Shown here: piece after piece, positions 11,365 to 19,972 of the stretch
How the letters are laid out: the number at the start of each line of letters is the position of its first letter
Numbering within the stretch: position 1 is the stretch's first letter
NCBI GenBank assembly: GCA_963778525.1
Contig: CAVZUJ010000005.1
Coordinates: 124,001 to 188,000 of the forward strand
DNA length: 64,000 bases
Direction of reading: 5' to 3'
DNA from: Schlegelella_A sp963778525
Lineage (GTDB): Bacteria; Pseudomonadota; Gammaproteobacteria; Burkholderiales; Burkholderiaceae_C
Program-made: the position numbers and the translations under genes
Notes under the pieces: model-generated
The model's input: only the letters and a program-made list of their open reading frames with translations
Database searches by the model: none
What the model was told of the DNA's origin: nothing

Positions 11365-12503
11365 ACGACGATCTTCCAGCCGCCGCCGAGGTGCCGAGCG
11401 TCGCCCTCGCGACGGTGCTGGCGCCGCCGCGCCGGAACCTCGCAATGCGCTGGATGAGCGCGGCGCTGGTGGTCGTTGCGCTCGTCGCCGTCGTCGCGCT
11501 GGTGTTCGCCTGGCGTGCCGACCAGCGCGTGCGCAGCACCGAGCGCGAGCTCGTGCAGCGCCAGCAGGACAGCGCCAACCACGTCGCCGAAGCCGTGATG
11601 CTGTCGCGCCAGGCGCAGGACTCGATGCGCGATGCGATGGCCAAGGTCGCCCTGCTCGAAGCTCGCCTGACCGAGGTCGCGGTCCAGCGCGACCAGCTCG
11701 AAGACCTGATCCAGTCGGTGGCGCGCTCGCGCGACGAGAACCTCGTGGCCGACGTCGAATCCGCCGTGCGCGCGGCGATGCAGCAGGCCGCGCTCACCGG
11801 CAGCGCCGAGCCGCTGGTGGCGATGTTGAAGCAGAGCGACGATCGCCTGGCGCGTGCCAACCAGGTCCGGCTCGAGCCCGTGCGCCGGGCCATCGCGCGC
11901 GACCTGGTGCGCATCAAGGCCTCGAGCGTTGCCGATGTCGCGTCGCTCTCGGTCAAGGTCGACGAAGTGGTGCGCATGGTCGACGAGCTGCCGCTCCTCG
12001 CCGCGGCCGAGCCGCGCCACGACCTGGCCGGCGAAGCGAACACGCTCGGCAAGCCGGCCCCTGCCGCGCGACCCGCGCCGCCGGGCGCCGCGGCCTCGAG
12101 CGTCGATGCCGTCGACGAATGGCTGACGCGCGGCTGGAACCAGGCCACCCGGTTCGTGGCCGACAACATCTGGACGGAGATCCGTTCGCTCGTTCGCATC
12201 ACGCGCATCGAGCAGCCCGAGGCCATGCTGCTGGCGCCCGAGCAGGCGCTGTTCCTGCGCGAGAACCTCAAGCTGCATCTGCTCAATGCGCGCCTGGCCT
12301 TGCTGGCGCGCCAGTTCGACGCGGCGCAGAGCGACCTGCGCTGGTCCGATGCGGCGATCGTTCGCTACTTCGACCGCAGCTCGAAGCGGACGCAGATCGC
12401 CAGCGAGCAGCTTCGCCAGGTCATCCAGCAATCGCATCAGGCCGGCGTGGCCCGGCCCGACGACACGCTGGCCGCGCTGGCGGCCGCCGGCACGGCGCGC
12501 TGA
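11361..12503 (+). CDS. hemX: HemX-like membrane protein
   Basis: A 380-residue membrane protein with a short cytoplasmic N-terminus, one transmembrane segment (WMSAALVVVALVAVVALVFA), and a long coiled-coil region rich in Gln, Glu, Arg and Ala, then an alpha-helical periplasmic domain. It belongs to the HemX family by position and pattern. The exact role of proteobacterial HemX is unsettled; the name reflects the operon, and methyltransferase activity is not implied because no SAM-binding domain is present. GTG 11361 overlaps the hemD stop. The segment WLTRGWNQATRFVADNIW begins the conserved C-terminal half. Confidence 0.88.
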   Translation: MNDDLPAAAEVPSVALATVLAPPRRNLAMRWMSAALVVVALVAVVALVFAWRADQRVRSTERELVQRQQDSANHVAEAVMLSRQAQDSMRDAMAKVALLEARLTEVAVQRDQLEDLIQSVARSRDENLVADVESAVRAAMQQAALTGSAEPLVAMLKQSDDRLARANQVRLEPVRRAIARDLVRIKASSVADVASLSVKVDEVVRMVDELPLLAAAEPRHDLAGEANTLGKPAPAARPAPPGAAASSVDAVDEWLTRGWNQATRFVADNIWTEIRSLVRITRIEQPEAMLLAPEQALFLRENLKLHLLNARLALLARQFDAAQSDLRWSDAAIVRYFDRSSKRTQIASEQLRQVIQQSHQAGVARPDDTLAALAAAGTAR

Positions 12504-12531
12504 CGGCTCGCGACGCCGCACTGCCACCGCG

Positions 12532-13780
12532 ATGCGCCTGACGATCTGGTTCGTGCTGCTGTTCGGCGTCGCCGTCGTCGCCGCATCGACGCTGGGCACC
12601 AACGACGGGCTGGCCTCGGTCTATTGGGGCACGTGGCGGCTCGACATGTCGCTCAACCTGTTCCTTCTCCTGCTCATCGGCAGCTGCTTCCTGATCGTCG
12701 GCGTGATCCAGGGCGTGAGCGCGCTGATCGGCCTGCCGCAGGCGCGCGCGCGAGTGGCGCACGGCGCGGCGCGACCGCACCGGCCAGGCGGCACTGCGCG
12801 ATGCGCTGGCGCAATATTTCGGCGGCCGCTACACGCGCGCGCAGAAGTCGGCCGAGCGCGCCCTCGCCATCCAGGCCGAGACGCCGGAGCTGACGCAGGA
12901 CAACGAGTTCACGGTCCTCGGCCACCTCCTTGCCGCCGGCAGCGCGCATCGCCTGCAGAACCGCGCCGCGCGCGACGAAGAGTTGCGCCAGGCCTTGCAG
13001 ATCGCGGCGCAGAGCCCGGCGGCGCGCTCGGCCGAAGAAGGCGCGCGCCTGCTCGCCGCCGAATGGGCGCTCGACGATCGCGACGCGCCGCGGGCGACCC
13101 AGCTGCTCGCCGAGCTGCCGCTCGGCGTCGCGCGCCGCACCCATGCGCTGCGCCTGAAACTGCAGGCCGCGCGCCTCGGCCGGCAACCGCACGAGGCGCT
13201 GAAGACGGCGCGCCTGCTCGTCAAGCACCAGGGCTTCTCGCGCGTCGCCGCCGACGGCCTCCTGCGCTCGCTCGCCTTCGAGTCGCTCGATACGGTGCAC
13301 GACCTCGACCAGCTGCGCCGCCTCTGGAACGCCTTCGATCCGGCCGAGCGTCGCGATCCGTTCATCGCTGCACGCGCCGCGAGCCGGGCCGGGCGCCTGG
13401 GCGCGGCCGAGGAGGCGCGCGTCTGGTTGCGCCCGTTCTGGGACCGGATGAGCGAGCTCGGCGCCGAAGAGCGCGCCGCCGTCGCCCAGGCCCTGGCCGA
13501 CGCGGTGGCCGGCATCGGCGTCGAGTGGCTGCCGCGTCTGGAGTCGGCGGCACACGCCTGGCCGCGCGATGGCGCCGTCGCCTATGCGGCCGGCCGGGCG
13601 CTCGCCGAGCGCGGCCTGTGGGGCAAGGCCAGGCTGCTGCTCGAGCAGGCCGGCGACGATCCGACGCTGGCCAGCGGCGCGCGCCGCAAGGCCTGGATCG
13701 CGCTGGCCGAGCTGGCAGCGCGCGAAGGCGATTCGGCGCGCGCGGCCCGTTGCTTCGAGACGGCCGCGCGCCTCGTCTGA
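12532..13780 (+). CDS. hemY: HemY-like TPR membrane protein, one frameshift
   Basis: The last gene of the heme operon. It starts at ATG 12532 with two membrane segments (WFVLLFGVAVVAAST and NLFLLLLIGSCFLIVGVIQG), as in HemY proteins, then a long all-helical TPR-like periplasmic domain to the stop at 13778-13780. The frame changes once, within a GCGCGCGCG run at 12741-12754. Removing one base joins LPQARAR to WRTARRDRTGQAALRDALAQ, and the restored length is about 415 residues, normal for the family. Known as a heme-operon protein of uncertain role; this is not the protoporphyrinogen oxidase that shares the name in Gram-positives. A +1 base-calling error is the likely cause of the break. Confidence 0.88.
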
Positions 13781-13794
13781 CAAGGGTCGGCTGC

Positions 13795-13800
13795 TATAAT
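13795..13800 (+). promoter_or_regulatory. -10 box of tRNA-Arg(ACG)
   Basis: A perfect TATAAT ends 11 bases before the tRNA 5' end, which fits a transcript with a leader of a few bases. A CTGACA at 13777-13782 overlaps the hemY stop but lies too close for a standard -35, so the -35 is weak or absent. Confidence 0.6.
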
Positions 13801-13811
13801 TTTCGGTTGGC

Positions 13812-13888
13812 GCGGCTGTAGCTCAGTTGGATAGAGTACTTGGCTACGAACCAAGGGGTCGTGGGTTCGAATCCTGCCAGCCGCACCA
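13812..13888 (+). tRNA. tRNA-Arg (anticodon ACG)
   Basis: A 77-base cloverleaf with encoded CCA. The acceptor stem GCGGCTG pairs with CAGCCGC, then discriminator A and CCA. The D arm is GCTCAGTTGGATAGAGT, the anticodon stem is CTTGG/CCAAG around the loop CTACGAA, giving anticodon ACG (read as ICG), and the T loop is TTCGAAT. It reads CGN arginine codons, which are very common in this window. Confidence 0.97.
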
Positions 13889-13913
13889 ACCAAATCAAGA
13901 AAAGTTGCGCATG

Positions 13914-13938
13914 ATCGCCCTCCGGGGCGATTTTCGTT
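13914..13938 (+). terminator. rho-independent terminator after tRNA-Arg(ACG)
   Basis: Stem ATCGCCC (13914-13920) and GGGCGAT (13925-13931) with a four-base loop TCCG, followed by TTTCGTTT. It lies 25 bases after the tRNA CCA and should end that transcript before the next gene at 14024. Confidence 0.75.
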
Positions 13939-14023
13939 TGCGTGGAAGCTTGAGTGAGTCCGCTCGTCCGATTCGCCGGCGCACGAGTGGAATGCCGGCA
14001 TTGACCTTTTTCGAGAAGATCCG

Positions 14024-14746
14024 ATGAACGCATCGCTCGTCGCGGAGTTCGCACCGACCGGCAGCCTGCGCGCCTCGCTCAATCTCGGCAATCCGGTGCT
14101 GGCGCACAGCCGCACCGCGAAAGAAAAGCCGGCCGGCGTGACGATCGACTTGGCCCGCGAATTCGCGAAGGAGCTCGGCGTCGGCGTCAGCTTCATGGAA
14201 TTCGACACCGCGGCCAAGTCGGTCGATGCGTTGACGCGCGAGCTGGCCGACGTCGGCTTCATGGCCATCGATCCGCTGCGCGCGGCCGGCATTCATTTCA
14301 CGCCCGCCTATGTGCAGATCGAAGGCTGCTATCTGGTCGTCGACGATTCGCCGATTCTCGGCAACGACGACGTCGACCGCGCCGGCGTTCGCGTCATGGT
14401 CGGCGCCGGCAGCGCCTACGACCTCTACCTCACGCGCACACTCAAGCAAGCCGAGATCGTGCGCGTGCCCACCTCGGAAGGCGTCGTCGATGCGATGCTC
14501 GAGCACAGCGTGCAGGTGGCCGCCGGGGTGAAGCAGCAACTGCAGGCCGATGCGCGCCGTGTCGCCGGCGTGCGCCTGCTCGCCGGCCGCTTCATGGTCA
14601 TCCACCAGGCCATGGCCATGCCCAAGGGCCGGAGCAGCGAGGCGGCGCAACTTCTCGACGACTTCGTGGCGCGCATGAAGGCCAGCGGCTTCGTGGCGAG
14701 CGCGTTGGCGCGCCACGGCATCGAGGGCGCCGCCGTGGCGCCTTGA
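14024..14746 (+). CDS. solute-binding-fold (SBP_bac_3) protein without signal peptide
   Basis: A 240-residue protein with the two-lobe amino-acid-binding-protein pattern: TIDLAREFAKELGVGVSFME, then VDALTRELADVGFMAIDPLR, a hinge FTPAYVQIEGCYLVVDDSP, VRVMVGAGSAYDLYLTR, and EIVRVPTSEGVVDAMLEHSV. These match type 3 extracellular solute-binding proteins. No signal peptide is visible at the N-terminus (MNASLVAEFAPTGSLRASLN), and there is no transporter gene beside it, so it is probably cytosolic or mis-started. No better start is seen upstream, where the tRNA terminator lies. It could be a ligand sensor or an enzyme relative such as a cyclohexadienyl-dehydratase-like protein. The role is unknown. 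Confidence 0.72.
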   Translation: MNASLVAEFAPTGSLRASLNLGNPVLAHSRTAKEKPAGVTIDLAREFAKELGVGVSFMEFDTAAKSVDALTRELADVGFMAIDPLRAAGIHFTPAYVQIEGCYLVVDDSPILGNDDVDRAGVRVMVGAGSAYDLYLTRTLKQAEIVRVPTSEGVVDAMLEHSVQVAAGVKQQLQADARRVAGVRLLAGRFMVIHQAMAMPKGRSSEAAQLLDDFVARMKASGFVASALARHGIEGAAVAP

Positions 14747-14776
14747 GAGCGAGGCGCTGCCCGCGGGCAGCGAGCC

Positions 14777-15323
14777 TCAGGCGGCCATCGACTCCAGCGA
14801 CTTGCCTTCGGCCAGCGCGCTGACGAACCAGCCGGGCTTGCGGCCGCGGCCCGACCAGGTCTTGCCGGAGCTGGCGTCCTTGTATTTGGCGACGATCGCC
14901 TTTTTCGCGCGGCGAGCCTTCGCCTTGCGCGCTGACCTTCTTCGCGCCGACGACCGGCGTTGCGCCGCCGGCGATCGCAAAATCGGCAAGCGACTTGCCG
15001 CTGGCAATGGCTTCGCGCAACCAGATCGGGCGCGGCCCGCGGCCTACCCATTCATTGCCCGAGGCATCGCGGAACTTGGCGGCATCGCCGAATTTGCTCT
15101 TCGACTTGGGCGCGCCCTTCTTGCGCCCGGGGACGGCGCGCGATCCGGCGCCAGCCATCGGCGCCTTCGAAGAAAGCCCGAGCTCGACCGCAGTGAGCTT
15201 GTAGAAGGAGATCGCTTCCTTGATCCGGCTGACGACGCCGGCCACTTCCTTCTTTCGCGCGTGGTCGGCCTGGCGTTGCAGCGATTCGATTTGCCGCACG
15301 ATCTGTGAATAGGATTGGCTCAT
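14777..15323 (-). CDS. H-NS-family nucleoid protein with tandem DNA-binding domains, one frameshift
   Basis: From ATG 15323 the N-terminus is the H-NS oligomerisation coil (SYSQIVRQIESLQRQADHAR, SRIKEAISFYKLTAVELGL). A basic linker (PGRKKGAPKSKSKFG) leads to a first DNA-binding domain with the core GNEWVGRGPRPIWLREAI. The frame then breaks at 14921-14926 in an AAGGCG run. Restoring it gives a second, similar domain: AKARRAKKAIVAKYKD, then GKTWSGRGRKPGWFVSAL and a stop at 14777. Standard H-NS/MvaT-like proteins carry one such domain, so the restored 181-residue protein is a double-headed form. It would silence AT-rich DNA. The break is one extra base and probably a sequencing error, but if real the protein loses the second domain. 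Confidence 0.85.
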
Positions 15324-15487
15324 GAATTTACCGGTAACAGGATTGAATTGAATTGGACAATGGCGCACGCATTCTATGAGGGGACCGGCGCGCCCGCTCG
15401 AAGTCCCTGCTTGCTGCCTACCAACCACTAATTCCAGCTTCTGGAATACGAAATCGACGCTTCCCGCCAACTCCAATGGCGCGGCGA

Positions 15488-16390
15488 TTAGCTGCGAAAC
15501 AACTCGTGGATCATCCCGCGGAACCAGACATTGGCGGCTTCCTTGTTGAATCGCCGGTGCCAGAACTGGTGAACGTCGATCGGAGGCGCCTTGATCGGAC
15601 AAGCGAGGATCCTGATCGGCGCGTGCCGGGCGCAGACATCCGCCAGGTCCTTGGGAACCGTGGCGATGAGATCGGTGGTCGTGAGGATCGGCAGCAGGCT
15701 CATGAAGTGGGCGATCTCCACGACGACGCGCCGTTGCAGATGGCGCCCGTGCAGGAACTGCTCGAAGACGTGCTCGCGGCCCTCGGGCCGCACCACGGCA
15801 TGGCTCGCAGCCAGATAGGCCTTGAGCGTGATCGTCTTGCCGATGCTCGGGTGATCCTTGCGGACGATGCACACCAGCTCGTTTCGAAAAAGTCGCTGCT
15901 GATAGAAGCCTGCCTTGTGCAGATCCGGGAAGTAGCCCACGGCGAGATCGGCCGCTCCCGATTCGAGCGCCTCGCGCGTGGCATGGCGCGGCATCGACAG
16001 GGTTCTGAGATTGGCGTTCGGCGCGTCCTTCGCCATGCGTGCGAGCACGCTCGGAAGGAAATTGATCTCGCCGATGTCCGGCGTGATGATGGTGAACGTC
16101 CGCACCGATTGCGCGGGATCGAAGGCGGACAGCTGCAGGATCTTCGACTTCACCGTCTCCATCACGAGCCGCACCGGCGGGGCGAGCTCGTTGGCGCGGG
16201 CAGTCGCCCGCATCTCGGCGCCGGTCTTGACGAAGAGGGGGTCGCCGAACCGATTTCGCAGGCGCGCCACGGCCGCGCTCATGGCGGGTTGGCTGAGGCC
16301 GAGGGCCTCGGCCGCACGCGTGACGCTTCGGTGCTCGATCATCGCGTCGAAGGCCACGAGCAGGTTGAGATCCATGCCTCGAACATCCAT
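15488..16390 (-). CDS. LysR-family transcriptional regulator (NodD/NahR-like group)
   Basis: A 300-residue regulator. The N-terminal winged helix-turn-helix reads MDVRGMDLNLLVAFDAMIEH, then SVTRAAEALGLSQPAMSAAVARLR and FGDPLFVKTG, the pattern of the NodD/NahR branch. The C-terminal part is the effector-binding periplasmic-binding-like fold. Start 16390 gives the usual N-terminus; 16420 and 16375 are possible. It sits just after the PAP2 gene on the same strand, 10 bp apart, so the two may be cotranscribed. No catabolic operon diverges from it, so its target is not evident here. NahR-like regulators usually respond to aromatic acids; that is only a family-level hint. Confidence 0.9.
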   Translation of the reverse strand: MDVRGMDLNLLVAFDAMIEHRSVTRAAEALGLSQPAMSAAVARLRNRFGDPLFVKTGAEMRATARANELAPPVRLVMETVKSKILQLSAFDPAQSVRTFTIITPDIGEINFLPSVLARMAKDAPNANLRTLSMPRHATREALESGAADLAVGYFPDLHKAGFYQQRLFRNELVCIVRKDHPSIGKTITLKAYLAASHAVVRPEGREHVFEQFLHGRHLQRRVVVEIAHFMSLLPILTTTDLIATVPKDLADVCARHAPIRILACPIKAPPIDVHQFWHRRFNKEAANVWFRGMIHELFRS

Positions 16391-16400
16391 GGCGATGATT

Positions 16401-17150
16401 CTAGGTATCGACGAAATCACCCTCAGTTATGCACCTGCCGCGCGCAACTTCCGCATCGCCGACCGCGGTCTGCTGCAACCCGGCGCGATGGCCGACGTCC
16501 GTGAGCTGCGTCTGCTGTTCGCGATGCAGCTCGGCGCGGGTGTGCGGCTGGCTGCGGCCTGAAAGCGACAAGGCAAGACGCGTGACCATGCCGTGCGTTG
16601 CGGAGGGGGGTGCCTGCGCCGGCGTGATGGCGAGCCAGCATGCGAGCCCGACCGGCAGCCATATCGGCGGGGCCGCCTGCTGCCGCCCCGCCATCCACGA
16701 CACCGACGCGCTGACCATGCCTCCAAGCAGCAGGCCGGCGATCACTTCCGACCACGAATGAGCGCCAACCATGACTCGCGACACGGCAATCACCACGGCC
16801 AGGGCGCATCCTGCAAGCCAGGCCAGGCGCCGCCAGGCCGCTGAACGGGTCGCCGCCATGCTGTACAGGAATGGCGGGTAGACGGCCGCGGCGAACATCG
16901 CATGGCCCGAGATGCCGGTGAAGTTCAGGGTCGCGCTGCCGACGCCCCAGCCCATGAACGCGACCTTGCTCGCGGTGGTGACGATGGCGCCGAGCGCGAT
17001 CCAGGCCAGCCAGCGGTGCACCAGGGGCCGGAACTCGGCGCGGCGCGCGAGCCACCAGCACAGCGCAAGCGTTGCGGGCAACAGGATCTCCGCTTCGCCG
17101 AGCCGGGTCACGATGTGCCAGAACGGAAGGGACGTGACCATGGCGGGCAT
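16401..17150 (-). CDS. PAP2-superfamily membrane phosphatase
   Basis: A 249-residue integral membrane protein with about five hydrophobic segments. The PAP2 (acid phosphatase/vanadium haloperoxidase) signature is present as NFTGISGHAMFAAAVYP, with the catalytic SGH, and SRVMVGAHSWSEVIAG, with Arg and the nucleophilic His. The first motif (KxxxxxxRP) is less clear; K at KVAFMGWG takes its place. Known members remove phosphate from lipid or undecaprenyl pyrophosphates on the periplasmic side. The C-terminal 60 residues are hydrophilic and unlike the core. Start MPAMVTSLPFW is used; MVTSLPF three codons in is equally likely. Confidence 0.82.
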   Translation of the reverse strand: MPAMVTSLPFWHIVTRLGEAEILLPATLALCWWLARRAEFRPLVHRWLAWIALGAIVTTASKVAFMGWGVGSATLNFTGISGHAMFAAAVYPPFLYSMAATRSAAWRRLAWLAGCALAVVIAVSRVMVGAHSWSEVIAGLLLGGMVSASVSWMAGRQQAAPPIWLPVGLACWLAITPAQAPPSATHGMVTRLALSLSGRSQPHTRAELHREQQTQLTDVGHRAGLQQTAVGDAEVARGRCITEGDFVDT

Positions 17151-17210
17151 GCTACGCGCGCCTCGGGTCCCGGCCGTCGTGGCCGGTCCGGAGAAGCAGC
17201 GGCCCCGGTG

Positions 17211-17789
17211 TTACGCCGGGCCGCCCCCGGACCTCGTCGACATCCGCGGCAGCGCGCCCAGGGCCTCGGTCGACATCGCCTGCAGCTGCCCTTGCAGAAG
17301 CGCGATCAGCTCTTCCTCTTTCTTCTCGACGACCTTGAGCGCCTCGGCGGCAAACGATGCGAGGTTCTTCATGTCCTGCGTGGCGACGTCCGGCACGAGC
17401 GGAATCCGGCCGATCCCGCTCGGCCGGCCCTGCGCGTTCAGCTCGACTCCCACCTGGACATGGAGGAATGGATTGAGCGGCTGGGCCAGCTGCCTGTTCG
17501 CCTTGTCGAGCAGGAACCGGTGTGCTTGTGCAAGGCCGCCTGGGGCCGAGTCGAACATCGCGGAGTCCAGCTTCACGGCAGAACCGGCAGCGAAGCAGCG
17601 CATGTAGGTGACCAGGGCCGAGGCCCAGAGGCTTCGCTTGAGCGTCGGGTCGCTCGTGGACTGTCGCTGCTGGATCTCGAGCGCCCGAACCGCCCCGATG
17701 ACATGGCGAAGGTCGGCATGGAGCGAGGCCCATGCCGCGACCTGGCGGGCGGTGCCGTCCTGGATCTCGCGCAATGTTGACTCGGACAT
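17211..17789 (-). CDS. hypothetical alpha-helical protein
   Basis: A 192-residue protein with no signal peptide or membrane segment. It has a helical N-terminal half with LKRSLWASALVTYMRCFAAG (a Trp and Arg-Cys-Phe block often seen in small helical proteins of HEPN type) and a C-terminal helix with heptad-like Glu/Lys (ALKVVEKKEEELIALLQGQL). The codon bias matches its neighbours, which supports a real gene. No partner toxin, antitoxin or transporter gene is next to it. I cannot assign a family with confidence; HEPN-like is a weak suggestion only. Confidence 0.55.
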   Translation of the reverse strand: MSESTLREIQDGTARQVAAWASLHADLRHVIGAVRALEIQQRQSTSDPTLKRSLWASALVTYMRCFAAGSAVKLDSAMFDSAPGGLAQAHRFLLDKANRQLAQPLNPFLHVQVGVELNAQGRPSGIGRIPLVPDVATQDMKNLASFAAEALKVVEKKEEELIALLQGQLQAMSTEALGALPRMSTRSGGGPA

Positions 17790-17946
17790 GCTCTCGCCGA
17801 TCTGCGGCAGGGCCGCGCTGGCGGAAGTTTATCTGTGCGGGTCAGTCCGCGGTCAGCTCGTCGGCGAGGTCGTTCGCCTTGCTGCCGTTCATTGGTTGAA
17901 GTCGCACAGCGTAGGATGGATAAGCCTCACTCCAGAAATCGCCAGG

Positions 17947-18471
17947 ATGAAATTCTCCTTTCGCTGTGCATGTATTGCCGTCACTGCCGTGTTGATTGCC
18001 AGCTGTGCGACCTCGCCACCGCCAACGCAGATGACCTTGCCCTTCAACGCCGGTGACGTGGCGTGGAGCCTGCACCCGGGCACGGCTACCGTCGAAGGTC
18101 GCGCCTCGCTGCCCACCACCGGCGAAATGCCCCATACGTGCGCTGGCCGCGAGGCCCAGTTGTTCCCCGCCGACGCCTACGCGGCCGAGATGATGCGGAT
18201 CGTCTTCGGCAGCGACGTTCGCGGCTTCGCGCCGGTGGCCTCGGCACACTATCCCAGCAACATCGCGGCCGAGTTCAAGGGCACCGTCCGCCGCATTGGC
18301 TGCGACGCCGCCGGGCACTTTCGATTTGACGGCGTGCCTGCCGGCCGCTGGTACGTCTTTTCCAACGTCATCTTCCGCGGCGCCGGCGAGGGAGCCCCGC
18401 AGGGCGGCGCGCTCATGCAGCGCATTGATGTGAGCGAGGGCGCTCGGGCAAACGTGCTTCTTTCGCCCTGA
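17947..18471 (+). CDS. small lipoprotein with a carboxypeptidase-regulatory-like C-terminus
   Basis: A 174-residue protein starting MKFSFRCACIAVTAVLIASC; the lipobox LIASC puts the lipidated cysteine at residue 20. The mature part has two further cysteines (TCAGREAQ and RRIGCDAAG) and ends in a beta-sandwich pattern GHFRFDGVPAGRWYVFSNVI, which resembles the CarboxypepD_reg/surface-adhesion fold used in many outer-membrane proteins. It is a single gene, diverging from the helical hypothetical across 157 bp, with nothing obvious downstream for 160 bp. Role unknown; envelope location likely. Confidence 0.7.
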   Translation: MKFSFRCACIAVTAVLIASCATSPPPTQMTLPFNAGDVAWSLHPGTATVEGRASLPTTGEMPHTCAGREAQLFPADAYAAEMMRIVFGSDVRGFAPVASAHYPSNIAAEFKGTVRRIGCDAAGHFRFDGVPAGRWYVFSNVIFRGAGEGAPQGGALMQRIDVSEGARANVLLSP

Positions 18472-18695
18472 GGAAGCGTCGGGGAGTTGCCCCTCGATCT
18501 CTTTCGTGTGACTGCGGCTCGTTCCAGGCGACGATCCCCGGCGTCTGCCATGTACCTTCACCCGCGGGGCAGGACCGAGGGCGGCTCGTCCGAGGTCCAC
18601 CGCGGAAGCTGACGCCTACGTGACGTCTTCCAATGGTTCGTAGACACACGTACTGGCCACCCACAATATTCCTCCCGTCCATTCGTCTACCCAGC

Positions 18696-19271
18696 ATGGA
18701 CGCCCTAGCCGGCCTGCTCCCGCCAGCCCCCTTCACCATGCCCGCCAACGCCCGGCACTTCACCGAAATCGTTGCGCGCGAGCGCTCGCGGTTGGGCAAC
18801 TTCATCCGCGGGCAAGTGCGCGATGCGGCCGAGGCCGAAGACATCCTGCAAGACGTCTTGCTCGAGTTCTACGCCGCTACCTATGCCATTGAGCAAGCCG
18901 GCGCGTGGCTGTTTCGAGTGGCCAAGAACCGAATCATCGACCGCGCGCGCAAGAGGAAGGAAGAGTCACTGCCGGAGTCCAGTGATGAAGACGGCCACAG
19001 CTGGCTCGAGGCGAACCTGCCCGACCCCTCCGCGGGCCCTGATGCTGTTTATGCCCGCTCGGTGTTGCTCGGCTCCATACAAGCCGCGCTGCAAACGCTA
19101 CCGCCAGAGCAGCGCGACGTGTTTGTGGCGCACGAGATCGAGGGCGTTTCGTTCGCCGATATGTCAGCGCAATGGCGCGTGCCGCAGAACACCTTGCTCG
19201 CGCGCAAGCGCTACGCCGTTCTCGCGCTGCGCTCGCGGCTGCAAGCCGAGTACGGCGACCTCATTGTCTAG
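18696..19271 (+). CDS. ECF-type RNA polymerase sigma factor
   Basis: A sigma-70-family extracytoplasmic-function factor of about 191 residues. Region 2 reads AEDILQDVLLEFYAA and then GAWLFRVAKNRIIDRARKRK. Region 4 reads LQTLPPEQRDVFVAHEIEGV and SFADMSAQWRVPQNTLLARK. The start is uncertain: ATG 18633 is the longest, 18696 (MDALAGLL) and 18738 (MPANARHF) are shorter; a CACAAT box at 18661-18666 favours a start after it. No classical anti-sigma gene follows. Instead two paralogous small membrane proteins do, the first within 34 bp, so these are candidates for its regulators or targets. Confidence 0.85.
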   Translation: MDALAGLLPPAPFTMPANARHFTEIVARERSRLGNFIRGQVRDAAEAEDILQDVLLEFYAATYAIEQAGAWLFRVAKNRIIDRARKRKEESLPESSDEDGHSWLEANLPDPSAGPDAVYARSVLLGSIQAALQTLPPEQRDVFVAHEIEGVSFADMSAQWRVPQNTLLARKRYAVLALRSRLQAEYGDLIV

Positions 19272-19304
19272 GGCGTCCGCGTCCGCCATTTTTCGGAGAA
19301 AACC

Positions 19305-19688
19305 ATGCGCATCTTTCCGCTCGCCCTTATCGCCATTGGCGTGTTTGGGGTACTTGAGCACTTGGGCCTCATCGACCCCGCGTTTGTGCATTTGTTCTGG
19401 CCTTTGCTTCTCATCGGCATCGGCGTGGCCATGCTTGCGCGCGGCCCGCGTTGGCGTGCGGACATGCGTGAGCGTATGCAAGACCGCTGGGAGCGCCGCA
19501 TGCACCGCCGCTTCGGCCCCGGCTGGGCCAACCTGAGCGAAGAAGAGCGCGAGCGTTTTCGCGCAGGCATGGGGCAAGGGAACTTGCATCGTGGCGGTGG
19601 GGGCGCTTCGTCCGCACCGACACCTGCAAGTGACGGCGCCTACCCAAAGTCATCCGCTCAACCGCCGGCGCCCGGCGAGCAACGCTGA
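19305..19688 (+). CDS. small membrane protein (LiaI/LiaF-like transmembrane domain)
   Basis: A 127-residue protein with two transmembrane segments separated by a short turn (RIFPLALIAIGVFGVLEHLG and HLFWPLLLIGIGVAMLARG). A hydrophilic, arginine-rich tail follows (MRERMQDRWERRMHRRFG, then a Gly/Ser/Pro-rich end). The paired segments fit the LiaI/LiaF-like TM domain. A GGAG lies eight bases before the ATG. It lies 34 bp after the sigma factor gene and its stop abuts the start region of its paralogue. The basic tail could bind the sigma factor or nucleic acid; this is only inference. Confidence 0.75.
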   Translation: MRIFPLALIAIGVFGVLEHLGLIDPAFVHLFWPLLLIGIGVAMLARGPRWRADMRERMQDRWERRMHRRFGPGWANLSEEERERFRAGMGQGNLHRGGGGASSAPTPASDGAYPKSSAQPPAPGEQR

Positions 19689-19744
19689 TGCTTGCTGGCT
19701 TCAACCGTTTCACCGTCCCTCTCAAATCAGCCCGGAGACTCACC

Positions 19745-19972
19745 GTGAGAATCTTCCCCATCGCACTCATCGTCATTGGCTCGCTAGGCGTCGCCAAGCA
19801 CCTTGGCCTCATCCCCATCGGCATGTTCCACCTCATCGGCCCGCTGTTGTTGATCGCACTCGGGGTGGCCCTGCTCTTGCGCCGCCCGCGTCGTTGCAGT
19901 AGCGATTGGCGCGCTCGCAATGCCCGTGACACAGCAAACGCACCGCAGCCACCATCCGCCGGGCTGGTTTGA
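19745..19972 (+). CDS. small membrane protein, paralogue of the preceding gene
   Basis: A 75-residue protein with the same two-segment membrane plan as its upstream neighbour: RIFPIALIVIGSLGVAKHLG and HLIGPLLLIALGVALLL align closely with RIFPLALIAIGVFGVLEHLG and the following segment. GTG 19745 is chosen because it aligns with the neighbour's start and is preceded by GGAG at seven bases. An in-frame ATG at 19688 would add 19 residues with no homology. A tandem duplication is the simplest origin, with loss of the long basic tail in this copy. It is probably cotranscribed with the sigma factor gene. Confidence 0.7.
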   Translation: MRIFPIALIVIGSLGVAKHLGLIPIGMFHLIGPLLLIALGVALLLRRPRRCSSDWRARNARDTANAPQPPSAGLV

